A stretch of DNA of 64,000 nt from assembly GCF_041549525.1 (NCBI RefSeq), contig NZ_CP157456.1:3038001-3102000 (forward strand), given 5' to 3'. Shown one piece after another: positions 53,620 through 63,230 of this stretch (within the stretch, counting starts at the first letter, position 1; every line of letters starts with the position of its first letter). Under the pieces are notes generated by a model. The model saw only the letters and a list, made by a program, of their open reading frames with translations, had not been told where the DNA came from and made no database searches. The position numbers and the translations under genes were made by a program. This DNA is from Paenarthrobacter aurescens (lineage in GTDB: Bacteria > Actinomycetota > Actinomycetes > Actinomycetales > Micrococcaceae).

Positions 53620-55038
53620 TCACACGACCGGGACGGGTTCCTTTTTCACGGCGTCCTTGCGGATGGTTGCACTGATGACCGCAGCCACGGTGCACATGGC
53701 AGCCGCTCCCAGCCAGGCGTAGTTGTAGTGCCCGGTGGCGTCGCGGATGAACCCGGCCAGGAGTGCGGCCACTGCGGCTCCAAGTTGGTGGGCTGCGAAC
53801 ACCCAGCCGAACACCACAGAGCCGTCAGCGCCGAACACCGAACGGCAAATCGCCGCAGTAGGAGGGACGGTGGCAACCCAGTCCAGCCCATAGACCACCA
53901 CGAAAATGATCATGCTCGGCTCCACGGACGAGCCCAGCAGCAACGGCAGCACCAGCAGGCCGATCCCCCTGAACTGGTAGTACACGGCCAGCAGGACTTT
54001 GGGATTGAACCGGTCCGTCAGCCACCCGGACGCAATGGTCCCCACGATGTCGAAGATCCCGACGACGGCCAACAGTCCTGCCGCCGTGGTTTCGGGCATG
54101 CCGTGATCGTGTGCAGACGGAATGAAGTGCGTGCCGATCAGTCCGTTGGTGGTTGCCCCACAAATCGCGAAACCCGCTGCCAAGGCCCAAAAAGTGCGGA
54201 CCTTGCTGGCACGTTTGAGGACCTGCAAGGCGCGGATTGCCGCGTTCGGGGAATCCCCCGAGCCCGGCAACGTCACCACAGCGGCGGGTTTGCCTGGCGT
54301 CGTGCCGGTTGTCCCGCCGTCGGCCGCTGAAGCGGCAGTCTTCGGGGCCGCAGGTTCCGTGGCCGCAGCCTCCGTGGCGCCATAAGGCAACACCCCGACG
54401 TCGGCGGGCGAGTTCCGCAGCCACCGCAGCACCAGCGGGACTACGGCGAGCGCCCCTGCTGCGATAAGCAGCGAAGCACCACGCCACCCCGGGTTCTGGG
54501 CAAGCGCCGCAATGAAGGGCAGGAACACCAGTTGGCCGGCCGCACTGCCGGCGGTGAGGATGCCGATCACCAAGCCGCGGCTCTTGGCGAACCACGTGTT
54601 GGCGATGGTGGCGGCGAAGACGAGGGCCATGGAACCTGTGCCCAGGCCGATCAGCAGCCCCCACGTGAGCAGGATCTGCCAGGACTGATTGACGAAGACG
54701 GTCAGGGCGGAGCCGAGCCCGATCAGGCACAACGCCAGCGAGGTGACTTTGCGGATACCGAAGCGCTCCATCAGGGCGGCCGCGAACGGTGCTGTCAAGC
54801 CGAAAAGGACCAGGTTGATGCTCACGGCCAGGGACAGCACCGTGGTGGACCAGCCGAACTCCTGCTGCAGCGGGACCATGAGCACGCCCGGCGCCGCCCG
54901 GAATCCTGCCGCCCCCACCAAGGCCAGGAAGGCAACGGCTGCCACGATCCATGCCGGGTGGAGGCGGCGGGTCTTGCGTGTTTTGCTGCTGGGCGTCTTG
55001 GTGTCCTCGGGCGGTGTGCCTGTGACTTCGGCGGTCAT
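53620..55038 (-). CDS. MFS transporter, oxalate/formate-antiporter-like
   Basis: The 472-residue protein has twelve helices with a hydrophilic Ala/Thr-rich central loop (about 220-265). Signatures include GVLMVPLQQEFGWSTTVLSLA and GLNISL-type helices of the OFA/MCT-like group, which exchange organic acids. It overlaps the HxlR regulator gene by 4 nt (ATGA) upstream and ends at the edge of the palindromic repeat array. The regulator likely controls it; substrate unknown. Confidence 0.82.
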   Translation of the reverse strand: MTAEVTGTPPEDTKTPSSKTRKTRRLHPAWIVAAVAFLALVGAAGFRAAPGVLMVPLQQEFGWSTTVLSLAVSINLVLFGLTAPFAAALMERFGIRKVTSLALCLIGLGSALTVFVNQSWQILLTWGLLIGLGTGSMALVFAATIANTWFAKSRGLVIGILTAGSAAGQLVFLPFIAALAQNPGWRGASLLIAAGALAVVPLVLRWLRNSPADVGVLPYGATEAAATEPAAPKTAASAADGGTTGTTPGKPAAVVTLPGSGDSPNAAIRALQVLKRASKVRTFWALAAGFAICGATTNGLIGTHFIPSAHDHGMPETTAAGLLAVVGIFDIVGTIASGWLTDRFNPKVLLAVYYQFRGIGLLVLPLLLGSSVEPSMIIFVVVYGLDWVATVPPTAAICRSVFGADGSVVFGWVFAAHQLGAAVAALLAGFIRDATGHYNYAWLGAAAMCTVAAVISATIRKDAVKKEPVPVV

Positions 55039-55589
55039 GCGGGGATCTCCGTTTCACGGGGTGCGATTGCAGTCGGTACGGCTTCACGTGGTGCGATTTC
55101 ACGTGGTGCGACAGCGAGTGGGACTGGGTGCCCGCTGCGTTTGAAGCTGTGCCAGCTGGTGTTGGCCGCCGTCAGCGGGGTGCCGCAGTGGGTGCACGTA
55201 TCCGCCGAGAGTGTGGCTTGCCCGCAGTCGGTATGGATGACTTTCATGTGGGACACCTCGTTGGGGGCGTCCAGGTGTTTCTCGGCCCAGATGATGATGG
55301 CGTTGAGCACGGGAAGGGCGTCCTCCCCTTTAGGTGTGAGGACGTATTCCTGCCGTGTCCGGGCGCCATCCTGGTAGGGGCGCTGGGTGAGCAGCCCGGC
55401 GTCGAGTAGCCATCCGAGGCGTTTGCTGAGGACGGCATCGGCTACTTGGAGTCGTTGCTTGATGGAATCGAACCTGCCGTTGCCGAAGAAGATCTCGCGA
55501 AGGACCAAGCTCCCCCAGGGGTCGCCAAGGACATCCAAACCACGGGCAAGGCTGCACGTGCGGGCAGACCAGTCAGAACGAAGAGGCAT
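55035..55589 (-). CDS. HxlR-family transcriptional regulator with tandem-repeat tail
   Basis: The 184-residue protein has a HxlR winged helix (SLARGLDVLGDPWGSLVLRE, QRLQVADAVLSKRLGWLLDA) and a small CTHCG cysteine cluster after it, where most family members end near residue 120-150. The last 30 residues are (A/V)PREx repeats from 15-bp DNA units. The ATG at 55589 has TAATTT 7 nt upstream and is likely leaderless. It is cotranscribed with the MFS gene that it overlaps. An inducer is not evident. Confidence 0.8.
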   Translation of the reverse strand: MPLRSDWSARTCSLARGLDVLGDPWGSLVLREIFFGNGRFDSIKQRLQVADAVLSKRLGWLLDAGLLTQRPYQDGARTRQEYVLTPKGEDALPVLNAIIIWAEKHLDAPNEVSHMKVIHTDCGQATLSADTCTHCGTPLTAANTSWHSFKRSGHPVPLAVAPREIAPREAVPTAIAPRETEIPA

Positions 55590-55742
55590 GCGCCCAAAAT
55601 TAGCTGACTTCTCTAAAGAAAGCCAGATGTTACTTCGAGCCCGCGGCAAGACACCCCCGCCGGTTTGCTTCGCTTTCATCCGTGGTTCACCGGGCATGCC
55701 TACGCTGTCCCAGTCGACTCAGACCACGAAAGGCACCCCTGA

Positions 55743-57884
55743 ATGTCCCCGAATATCCCAGACATGGTGAATCGTTCTACCAACGGAAGCGACGGCCTCT
55801 CCCGTCGAGGCTTCCTGGGCACGGCAGCAGCAGCGACGGCGCTCGCGGCAGCCGGCTCGCTCCTTCCGCCATCAGTGCAAGCCGCAATGGCCAAGCCGGT
55901 CCCGCCCGGAAGCCTGCAGTCCATCAAGCACGTGATTGTCCTGATGCAGGAGAACCGATCCTTTGATCACTACTTCGGCGCGCTGCGTGGCATCCGGGGC
56001 TACGGCGACAAATCCGTAACCCGCCTGCCCAACGGCAAATCCATGTTCGAGCAGCCCCGGGCCACCGGTGAAACCGTCCTGCCCTTCTCCCTCCGCAAGG
56101 CCGCGGAACTCGCCGGCAGGCCGGGCTCGGACATCCAGTACCTGGGCGACCTGGACCACTCCTTCAACGGGACAACCACCGCCTGGAACAACGGTTGGTG
56201 TGATAAATGGATTCCGGCGAAGAGTGCCTCCACCATGACCTTCTACGAGCGCCAGGACATCCCTCTGCAGTACGAGCTGGCAGACACTTTCACCATCTGC
56301 GATGCCTACCACTGCTCGGTCAACGGCTCCACCAACCCCAACCGGAACTATCTTTGGAGCGGCACAACGGGCAACGAGCCTGGCAGCACCAAACGCGCCG
56401 TAACCAACGCCGCCTACAGCTATGATCACAGCGGCTACGACTGGACCACGTACCCCGAGCGTCTGGAGAAGTCCGGTGTGTCGTGGAAGATCTACCAGGA
56501 CTGGGACAACTTCACCGACAACGCCGTGGAGTATTTCCAAACGTTCAAAGCCATTGGCCGTAAGATGCTGGAGGCGGTGGACGGGAACCTCAGGACCACC
56601 GAAGAGTTCTATGACCACCTCGCCGGGAAATCTGCCGCCGAGCAGGACCGTCTCCTCGCCCAGCTTGAGCAGGGCCGCGCCGCCCTCACAGAGGCGGAGC
56701 GCTCGCTGTTCGATAAAGCCATGTGGCGTGGCCGCCCGGACACTCTCTTGGAACGCCTCGGAGCGGACATTGCCGGGGGCACCTTGCCGAAGGTCAGCTG
56801 GCTGGTGCCGTCCGCAGCCGACTCCGAACACCCGGGCGCTTCCACGCCCTTGGGTAGCGCCAACTTTGTCTACCGGCTCCTGGACACCGTGGCCAGCAAC
56901 CCTGACACTTGGGACAGCACCGCCATCTTCCTGAACTTTGACGAGAATGACGGCTACTTCGACCACGTCCCGCCACCTGTCCAGCCGCGTCCAGCGTCAG
57001 GCGAGTCCACCGAGTGGACCACAGCACGTCCCATCGGCCTGGGACCCCGGGTGCCCATGACCGTAGTTTCACCATGGACGGTGGGCGGCTACGTCAGCTC
57101 GGAAGTTTTCGACCACACCTCGGTGCTTCGGTTCCTGGAGCGCTGGACAGGAGTAGAGGAACCAAACATTTCCCCGTGGCGCCGTGAAGTGTGCGGCGAT
57201 CTCACAGGTGTCTTCAACTTTGATTCCCCCGGCACGCCTCCGAGCCTTGAGCACCCCGCTGCAGTTCCGGCCAAGATCAGCCGCTGGCGGCCCATTCCCC
57301 CGGCCGTCCAGGAAACCCCGATCCAGGAACCCGGTAACCGCCCGGCCCGCCCGCTCCCCTACAGGCCCCGGGTCTCGGCCACGATGCAAGCCGGAAAGCT
57401 CGCCCTCACATTTGCCAACACGGGCAGCAGCTCCACCCACTTCACCGTGTATGGGTATGCCGGCGAAGTCACCGAGCCCCGGCACCTGGACGTCCTGGGC
57501 AAGCAGAACCTGGACCTTCCAGTCAGCTCGGGCACCTTCGACGTCGTCGTCACCGGTCCCAACCGGTACCAGTACGAGCTCAAAGGCACGACGGCGGGCG
57601 CGGCGTCCGGCGTCGACGTCGCCGTCAACGGTGCTCGCGGTAAGAGGGACGTTGAAGTGGAGCTGCGCAACACCGGCGCAGCAACGGTGACCCTGGCAAT
57701 GAAGTCGTTGCAGTATTCAGATGCCAGGGAGACCGTGAAACTCAAACCGGGACACAGCAAAAAGATCGGTTGGGAGACTTTGAACGGCTGGTATGACCTG
57801 GAAATCACCTCCGCCGAAGATCCCACGTTCCGCCGGCGCCTGACCGGCCGCGAAGAGGACGGCCGAGAGGGAGTTTCCGGCTAG
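55743..57884 (+). CDS. Phosphocholine-specific phospholipase C, TAT-exported
   Basis: The 713-residue protein begins with a twin-arginine signal (LSRRGFLGTAAAATALAAAG) and has the phosphoesterase start KHVIVLMQENRSFDHYFGAL, CDAYHCSVNGSTNPNR and VSWLVPSAADSEHPG of bacterial phosphatidylcholine phospholipases C (PlcH/PlcN group), with two beta-rich DUF756-type domains at the end (about residues 540-700). It cleaves phosphocholine from lipids outside the cell, giving phosphate and choline. The start at 55743 follows GAAAGG. It is a single gene that ends at a terminator shared with metB. Confidence 0.88.
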   Translation: MSPNIPDMVNRSTNGSDGLSRRGFLGTAAAATALAAAGSLLPPSVQAAMAKPVPPGSLQSIKHVIVLMQENRSFDHYFGALRGIRGYGDKSVTRLPNGKSMFEQPRATGETVLPFSLRKAAELAGRPGSDIQYLGDLDHSFNGTTTAWNNGWCDKWIPAKSASTMTFYERQDIPLQYELADTFTICDAYHCSVNGSTNPNRNYLWSGTTGNEPGSTKRAVTNAAYSYDHSGYDWTTYPERLEKSGVSWKIYQDWDNFTDNAVEYFQTFKAIGRKMLEAVDGNLRTTEEFYDHLAGKSAAEQDRLLAQLEQGRAALTEAERSLFDKAMWRGRPDTLLERLGADIAGGTLPKVSWLVPSAADSEHPGASTPLGSANFVYRLLDTVASNPDTWDSTAIFLNFDENDGYFDHVPPPVQPRPASGESTEWTTARPIGLGPRVPMTVVSPWTVGGYVSSEVFDHTSVLRFLERWTGVEEPNISPWRREVCGDLTGVFNFDSPGTPPSLEHPAAVPAKISRWRPIPPAVQETPIQEPGNRPARPLPYRPRVSATMQAGKLALTFANTGSSSTHFTVYGYAGEVTEPRHLDVLGKQNLDLPVSSGTFDVVVTGPNRYQYELKGTTAGAASGVDVAVNGARGKRDVEVELRNTGAATVTLAMKSLQYSDARETVKLKPGHSKKIGWETLNGWYDLEITSAEDPTFRRRLTGREEDGREGVSG

Positions 57885-57906
57885 AGAGTCAGCACCGGCA
57901 GCAAAA

Positions 57907-57967
57907 ATCCGGCTCTTGTTCGTCGCCCTCGCCGTAGAACGGTGAGGAGTGCGAACAAGAGCCGGAT
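57907..57967. terminator. Large bidirectional terminator between phospholipase and metB
   Basis: ATCCGGCTCTTGTTCG and CGAACAAGAGCCGGAT form a perfect 16-bp stem with a 29-nt loop, itself able to form a small inner hairpin. On the minus strand TTTTTGC follows, ending metB; on the plus strand it ends the phospholipase gene. Confidence 0.85.
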
Positions 57968-57978
57968 CCCTGTAGGTC

Positions 57979-59142
57979 CTAGCTGATCTTGGCGAAGGCC
58001 TGCTCGAGGTCTGCGATCAGGTCCTCAGCTTCTTCAATGCCGCACGACAGGCGCAGCAGGTTGACCGGGACGGCCAGCTCAGTGCCTTTCACCGATGCGT
58101 GGGTCATCTCGGACGGGTAGTTCATGAGGGACTCGATGCCGCCCAGGGATTCGGCCAACGTGAACACGGACGTCGATTCGGCAACGGTACGCGCCGCAGC
58201 CTCGCCGCCCTTGAACTGCACGGAGACCATGCCGCCGAACTTCTTCATCTGCTTGGCTGCGAGCTCGTGCCCAGGGTGGTCCGGCAGGCCTGGGTAAAGA
58301 ACAGCTTCCACCTCGGGACGCTGCAGCAACCATTCAGCCACAGCCTGCCCATTCTCGCTGTGGCGGTCCATGCGAACGCCCAGGGTCTTCAGGCCGCGGG
58401 TGGTCAGGAAGGCATCCATCGGACCGGACACGGCACCCACCGCGAACTGGATGAAACCGATCTTCTCGGCAAGTTCGGCGTCTTTGACCACAATGGCACC
58501 GCCCACAACATCGGAGTGTCCGCCGATGTACTTGGTGGTGGAGTGGACCACAACATCGGCACCCAGGGCCAACGGGGTCTGCAAGTAGGGAGACGCGAAG
58601 GTGTTGTCCACTACCAGGAGGGCACCGGCGTCGTGCGCCACGGAGGCGAGAGCCTCAATGTCCGTGATTTTCATCATTGGGTTGGACGGCGTCTCCACCC
58701 ACACCAGGCGCGTCTTGTTCGCAGCAACCGCAGCGGTCACGGCGTCGAGATCAGACATGTCCACCGGGGTGTTGCCGATGCCCCAGTCCCCCAGCACCCG
58801 GTTGATCAGGCGATAGGTACCACCGTAGGCGTCATTGCCCAGCACAATGTGGTCACCAGGCCGCGCAACCGCACGGATCAGTGAATCCTCTGCTGCCAGG
58901 CCAGAGCCGAACGAGAAAGCAGCGGTGCCACCTTCCAAGGCAGCGAGCTGCTCCTGCAGGGCGTCGCGGGTGGGGTTGCCACCACGGCCGTACTCGTAGC
59001 CTGAGCGGAGGTTGCCGATGCCGTCCTGGGCGTACGTGGTGCTGAAATGCAGCGGGGGCACCACGGCACCGGTCACCGGTTCGAAGGCCTGTCCGGCGTG
59101 GACGGCGCGCGTATTGAACCCGGCGTTGTTGCTGGCAGACAT
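57979..59142 (-). CDS. metB: Cystathionine gamma-synthase / lyase (PLP)
   Basis: The 387-residue protein has the Cys/Met-metabolism PLP fold: RSGYEYGRGGNPTRDALQ, LVVDNTFASPYLQTPL and the PLP lysine Lys204 in HSTTKYIGGHSDVVGG. It makes cystathionine from an O-acylhomoserine and cysteine, or cleaves it in the gamma direction; sequence alone does not settle which. The start at 59142 has AGGAGC upstream. It lies 67 nt after cbs on the same strand, so both are probably co-transcribed and handle transsulfuration. Confidence 0.9.
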   Translation of the reverse strand: MSASNNAGFNTRAVHAGQAFEPVTGAVVPPLHFSTTYAQDGIGNLRSGYEYGRGGNPTRDALQEQLAALEGGTAAFSFGSGLAAEDSLIRAVARPGDHIVLGNDAYGGTYRLINRVLGDWGIGNTPVDMSDLDAVTAAVAANKTRLVWVETPSNPMMKITDIEALASVAHDAGALLVVDNTFASPYLQTPLALGADVVVHSTTKYIGGHSDVVGGAIVVKDAELAEKIGFIQFAVGAVSGPMDAFLTTRGLKTLGVRMDRHSENGQAVAEWLLQRPEVEAVLYPGLPDHPGHELAAKQMKKFGGMVSVQFKGGEAAARTVAESTSVFTLAESLGGIESLMNYPSEMTHASVKGTELAVPVNLLRLSCGIEEAEDLIADLEQAFAKIS

Positions 59143-59209
59143 GGAAGCTCCTAAAGATTCGTTCAACGGATAGGTTCGTTCAGAAATTGCAGGGGTCAGC
59201 GCGTGACGC

Positions 59210-60595
59210 TCAGTTGCTCAGGTACGCCAGGAGGTCGTGGCGCGTCAGGATGCCCACGGGCGCTCCGGCGAAGGTCACCATGACGGTATCGACGTCGGAC
59301 AGCAGCTCACGTGCGGCGGAAATGGATTCCAGGGATCCGATGACCGGAAGCCGTTCACCCATGTGTTCGGAGACCTTGTCCGCCAGCTTCGCTTCCCCGC
59401 GGAAGAGTTTGCTGGTGAGGCTGCGCTCGTCCACTGCCCCCAAGACTTCACCCATCACCACGGGTGGCTCCTGGGAAAGCACCGGGATGTGGGAGACGCC
59501 AAACTCGTTCATGATGTTGATGACGTCACGAACGGTTTCGTTCGGGTGGATGTGGACCAAATCCGGCATCTCGCCCGTCTTGGATTTGAGGACCTCACCC
59601 ACGGAGGACTCTTCACCGCCGGAGAGGAAGCCGTAGGAACGCATCCATTGGTCATTGAAGATCTTTGCCAGGTAGCCGCGCCCGGAGTCCGGGAGGATCA
59701 CCACCACCACGGCTGACTCGTCCAGGTCCTTGGCAGCGTGCAGCGCAGCCACCACGGCCATGCCGGAGGAACCGCCCACCAGGAGGCCTTCCTCACGGGC
59801 AAGGCGGCGGGTCATGGAGAAGGAGTCCGCATCAGATACGGCGATGACGTCATCCGGCACTGAGGGATCGTAGTTGCCGGGCCACATGTCCTCGCCCACC
59901 CCTTCGACGAAGTAGGGCCGGCCGGTTCCGCCTGAGTAGACCGAACCTTCCGGGTCTGCGCCGATGACCTTGACCAGCCCGCCGTCGGACTCTGCGCGGT
60001 CAGCCGAGACCTGCTTGAGGTAGCGGCCCGTACCGGTGATGGTGCCACCGGTGCCCGCACCGATGACCACATGGGTGACCCGGCCGTCGGTGTCCTGCCA
60101 GATTTCCGGGCCCGTGGACTCGAAGTGGCTACCGGGGGCTGCGGGGTTGGAGAACTGATCCGGTTTGAAGGCGCCCGGGATCTCCTTGACCAAGCGGTCG
60201 GAGACGCCGTAGTAGCTCTGCGGGCTGTCGGGTGCCACGGAAGTGGGCGTAACAACAACTTCGGCGCCGTATGCCTTAAGCACCGCGCGCTTATCCTCGC
60301 CCACCTTGTCCGGCACCACGAAAATGCACTTGTAGCCCTTTTGCTGGGCCACGAGCGCCAGTCCAACTCCGGTGTTGCCCGACGTCGGCTCAACGATGGT
60401 TCCGCCCGGCTTGAGCCGACCATCCCTTTCCGCGTCTTCGATCATCTTTACGGCGATCCGGTCCTTGATGGATCCGCCGGGATTGATGTATTCGAGCTTC
60501 ACGAGGACGGTGGCTTTGATCCCCTCCGTGACGTGGTTGAGCTTGATGAGCGGCGTATTGCCGATGAGGTCCAACACGGACTGGGCATACTTCAT
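59210..60595 (-). CDS. cbs: Cystathionine beta-synthase with CBS-pair domain
   Basis: The 461-residue protein has the PLP-binding GSIKDRIAVKM with Lys44, TSGNTGVGLALVAQQKGYK, VIGAGTGGTITGTGRYLK and two CBS repeats at about 340-455 (RDVINIMNEFGVSHIPVLS, LISVARELL-type second). It joins serine and homocysteine to cystathionine. TAACTT lies 7 nt upstream of the ATG, so it is likely leaderless. It is upstream of metB on the same strand, and together they allow reverse transsulfuration from homocysteine to cysteine. Confidence 0.93.
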   Translation of the reverse strand: MKYAQSVLDLIGNTPLIKLNHVTEGIKATVLVKLEYINPGGSIKDRIAVKMIEDAERDGRLKPGGTIVEPTSGNTGVGLALVAQQKGYKCIFVVPDKVGEDKRAVLKAYGAEVVVTPTSVAPDSPQSYYGVSDRLVKEIPGAFKPDQFSNPAAPGSHFESTGPEIWQDTDGRVTHVVIGAGTGGTITGTGRYLKQVSADRAESDGGLVKVIGADPEGSVYSGGTGRPYFVEGVGEDMWPGNYDPSVPDDVIAVSDADSFSMTRRLAREEGLLVGGSSGMAVVAALHAAKDLDESAVVVVILPDSGRGYLAKIFNDQWMRSYGFLSGGEESSVGEVLKSKTGEMPDLVHIHPNETVRDVINIMNEFGVSHIPVLSQEPPVVMGEVLGAVDERSLTSKLFRGEAKLADKVSEHMGERLPVIGSLESISAARELLSDVDTVMVTFAGAPVGILTRHDLLAYLSN

Positions 60596-60649
60596 GGATA
60601 CAAAGTTACCGTCTGGTCGCCCCGGAGCCTGACGCGGGGCAGCGAGGGG

Positions 60650-61042
60650 TTAAGTCCCGGCAGAGGTGTCGTTTTGCCACACGCCCAAAATGTTGCCCTC
60701 GGTGTCCTTGAAGTAGGCGTACCAGCCCATGGTGGGTACGGCGTCCTTGGCCTGGACCACGGTGCCGCCGGCGGACTCGATCTGTGCCAGTGCGGCGTCA
60801 AGATCGTCAACATCGATGGTGAGGATGGGAGTCTTCAGATCATCCGTGCGCGGAAACAGGGCTCCGTTGATGGCACCTGGCTCGTTGGGGGCGCCTGTCT
60901 CTTCATTGGAGGGCGCGGTGATGGCCGCCGTGTACTCCATGCCTTCCATGGGGATCAGGCTCCAGCCGAAGGCAGTCTGGTAGAAAGTGTTGGCCCTGTC
61001 CTTGTTGTCCGTGGGAATCTCGAAATGCACTACGCCGGCCAT
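60650..61042 (-). CDS. VOC-family (glyoxalase-fold) protein
   Basis: The 130-residue protein starts MAGVVHFEIPTDNKDRANTF and has the betaalphabetabetabeta pattern twice, ending GWYAYFKDTEGNILGVWQN, where Glu in DTEGN is a usual metal ligand and His6 the other. It resembles the CFP30B/YdeE-type VOC proteins of unknown role. The start at 61042 follows AAGGAG 8 nt upstream; 21 codons in front are not used. It ends 54 nt before the cbs start on the same strand. Confidence 0.82.
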   Translation of the reverse strand: MAGVVHFEIPTDNKDRANTFYQTAFGWSLIPMEGMEYTAAITAPSNEETGAPNEPGAINGALFPRTDDLKTPILTIDVDDLDAALAQIESAGGTVVQAKDAVPTMGWYAYFKDTEGNILGVWQNDTSAGT

Positions 61043-61185
61043 GGTTCGCGCTCCTTGTTCCTGGAATTTGTTCCTTGGATGCGGCGCGGACCACCCACGC
61101 CACATCAGGGAGTCTAGCGGCGGGTGGTTGCTGCCGTAAGGGGTTCCGGCTGCAGATTGTCAGCAGCACGTGGGACCATAAAAAC

Positions 61186-62157
61186 ATGACCATCGCAGAA
61201 GCCCCGCCCCTTGTTGCGGCCGCGGCAGATGCGGCAGTCCGGTGGCATCCCGGGGCTTCGTTCCGCTTGGATCAGACCATGTTTCCGCTCATGCGCGGCA
61301 ACGCGGATCCTTCTTTCGCGGCGCACACCAGCGGTTTCTGGTTGGCTTTCACTACCCCTTCGGGCCCGGTGACACTGCGGCTCTCGGGAGGCGGGCTGGG
61401 GGCCGATACTTTTGTGGATGCCCAGGCTTGGGGACCCGGGGCCGAGGATGCCGTGGCCGGCGTTCCGGGTTTGTTGGGAGCCAATGATGATTGGTCCGCC
61501 TTCGATGACCCCGGATTCCATGCCACCCTTCCGCGCCTGGTCACGGAATCACGACGCCGGAACCTGGCTCTGCGGCTGCCCTCCACCGGGCGGATGGTTG
61601 ACTCACTGGTGCCCACCATTTTGGAGCAAAAGGTCACCACCCTGGAGGCAAGGCGCGGCTACCGCTACCTGATGTACCGCTATGGAACACCGGCACCGGG
61701 CAAGGCACCCGCAGGACTCTTGGTCCCTCCCACTGCCAGGCAGTGGCTTTCCATCCCATCGTGGGAATGGCACAAGGCCGGGGTGGGTCCACAGCGCTCG
61801 GCCACGGTAATGCGGGCGCTGCAGTCCGCCGTCGCGCTTGAACGGCTGGCGGATCTCAGCTCTTCGCAGGCTGGGGCCAAACTGCAAACCATTCCTGGCA
61901 TCGGGGTGTGGACCGCAGCCGAAGTGGTCCAACGGACCCATGGCTGCCCGGACTCGATTTCCGTGGGCGACTACCATCTGGCTGCTTATGTGGGGTACGC
62001 ACTGACAGGTCAAAAGACCGACGACGCGGGCATGATCGAACTGCTGGAACCGTGGCGCGGGCACCGGCAACGACTGGTCCGGATGCTGTACCTCAGTGGC
62101 TTCCGCAAACCTGCTTTTGGGCCCCGGATGACGGTTCAGGATCACCGGGGCCACTGA
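61186..62157 (+). CDS. AlkA-like DNA-3-methyladenine glycosylase (HhH-GPD)
   Basis: The 323-residue protein has an HhH-GPD core: LQTIPGIGVWTAAEVVQR (helix-hairpin-helix) and SISVGDYHLAAYVGYAL with the catalytic Asp in VGDYH. The N-terminal half (about 1-130) is an AlkA-like extension, FRLDQTMFPLMRGNADPS. It would excise alkylated bases. It starts at 61186 (MTIAEAPP); ORF codons before are not similar to the family. A stand-alone gene with no visible ribosome site, ending before the ABC exporter. Confidence 0.85.
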   Translation: MTIAEAPPLVAAAADAAVRWHPGASFRLDQTMFPLMRGNADPSFAAHTSGFWLAFTTPSGPVTLRLSGGGLGADTFVDAQAWGPGAEDAVAGVPGLLGANDDWSAFDDPGFHATLPRLVTESRRRNLALRLPSTGRMVDSLVPTILEQKVTTLEARRGYRYLMYRYGTPAPGKAPAGLLVPPTARQWLSIPSWEWHKAGVGPQRSATVMRALQSAVALERLADLSSSQAGAKLQTIPGIGVWTAAEVVQRTHGCPDSISVGDYHLAAYVGYALTGQKTDDAGMIELLEPWRGHRQRLVRMLYLSGFRKPAFGPRMTVQDHRGH

Positions 62158-62261
62158 GTTTTCATTGCGGACGGGAGCTGTCCGCAGGGGCATGGACGCA
62201 CCTTCATTCACGGGTATAGCGTGGCGCTTGGGAGACATCACCTGCCAGCCATGGAGTGACC

Positions 62262-63230
62262 GTGATCCACACCAACAAGCTCACTAAAACCTTCACTGTG
62301 AAGAAGGAAACCGTTGAAGCCGTCAAGGGCGTGGACATCCACGTGGACCCAGGCGAGCTGGTTGCCTTCCTTGGCCCGAACGGCGCAGGCAAGTCCACTA
62401 CCCTTCGGATGCTCACCACCTTGTTGAAGCCCACGTCCGGCTCGGCAACGGTGGCCGGCGTTGACGTGGCCAAGGACCCGGCGGGAGTCCGGGCCAGGAT
62501 CGGCTACATAGGCCAGGGAAACGGCGGCGGCCACAGCTACCGTGTGATTGACGAGCTCATCATGCAAGGCCGGTTCTACGGCATGAACACCACGGATGCG
62601 AAAGCCCGGGCCGAGACACTTATGGCATCCCTGGACCTGAGCGATCTCGCCAAGCGCACTGTGATCAAACTTTCCGGCGGGCAACGGCGCCGCATGGACG
62701 TGGCTTTGGGGCTGATGCACTCCCCTGGTTTGCTGTTCCTGGATGAGCCGTCCACCGGGATGGATCCCCAGAACCGGGCCAACCTCTGGGAGCACATCAT
62801 GCGGATGCGCGAGGAACACGGGACCACCATTGTGCTGACCACCCACTACATGGATGAAGCGGATTCCATGTCCGAACGCGTCATTGTGATCGACCACGGC
62901 ACCATCATTGCCGATGACACCGCTTCACGGCTCAAAGCGAACCTCGCCGGGGACCTCCTTGCCGTTGAGGTTGCCGCCGGTTCCGCGTCCGAGGTACGGG
63001 GCTTGCTGGGCCGCGCCGCTGCCGAGGGCGACGTGGAAGAAAATGCCTACGACGGCGTGGTCCGCTTCCGCCTTCGGCTGGCTCAGGGTGCCCAGCTGGC
63101 GCCGCGTTTGTTGAAGGAAATGCACGACGCCGGTGCTCCCGCCCAGTCTCTCGAATTGAAACCGCCCACGCTGGATGATGTCTTCCTGGAATTGACCGGA
63201 CGCAGCCTGCGGGAAGGAGCTGAAGTCTGA
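62262..63230 (+). CDS. ABC exporter ATPase, DrrA type
   Basis: The 322-residue ATPase has Walker A PNGAGKSTTLRMLTTLL, the Q-loop near GYIGQGNGGG, signature KLSGGQRRRMDVALGLMHSP, Walker B LLFLDEPSTGMD and the switch His in LTTHYMDEAD, followed by a C-terminal DUF4162-like regulatory domain. It resembles daunorubicin-resistance DrrA proteins and probably energises export of a drug or lipid. GGAG just before the GTG at 62262 supports that start; 62256 is 2 codons longer. It ends 1 nt into the permease start (TGATG). Confidence 0.88.
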   Translation: MIHTNKLTKTFTVKKETVEAVKGVDIHVDPGELVAFLGPNGAGKSTTLRMLTTLLKPTSGSATVAGVDVAKDPAGVRARIGYIGQGNGGGHSYRVIDELIMQGRFYGMNTTDAKARAETLMASLDLSDLAKRTVIKLSGGQRRRMDVALGLMHSPGLLFLDEPSTGMDPQNRANLWEHIMRMREEHGTTIVLTTHYMDEADSMSERVIVIDHGTIIADDTASRLKANLAGDLLAVEVAAGSASEVRGLLGRAAAEGDVEENAYDGVVRFRLRLAQGAQLAPRLLKEMHDAGAPAQSLELKPPTLDDVFLELTGRSLREGAEV

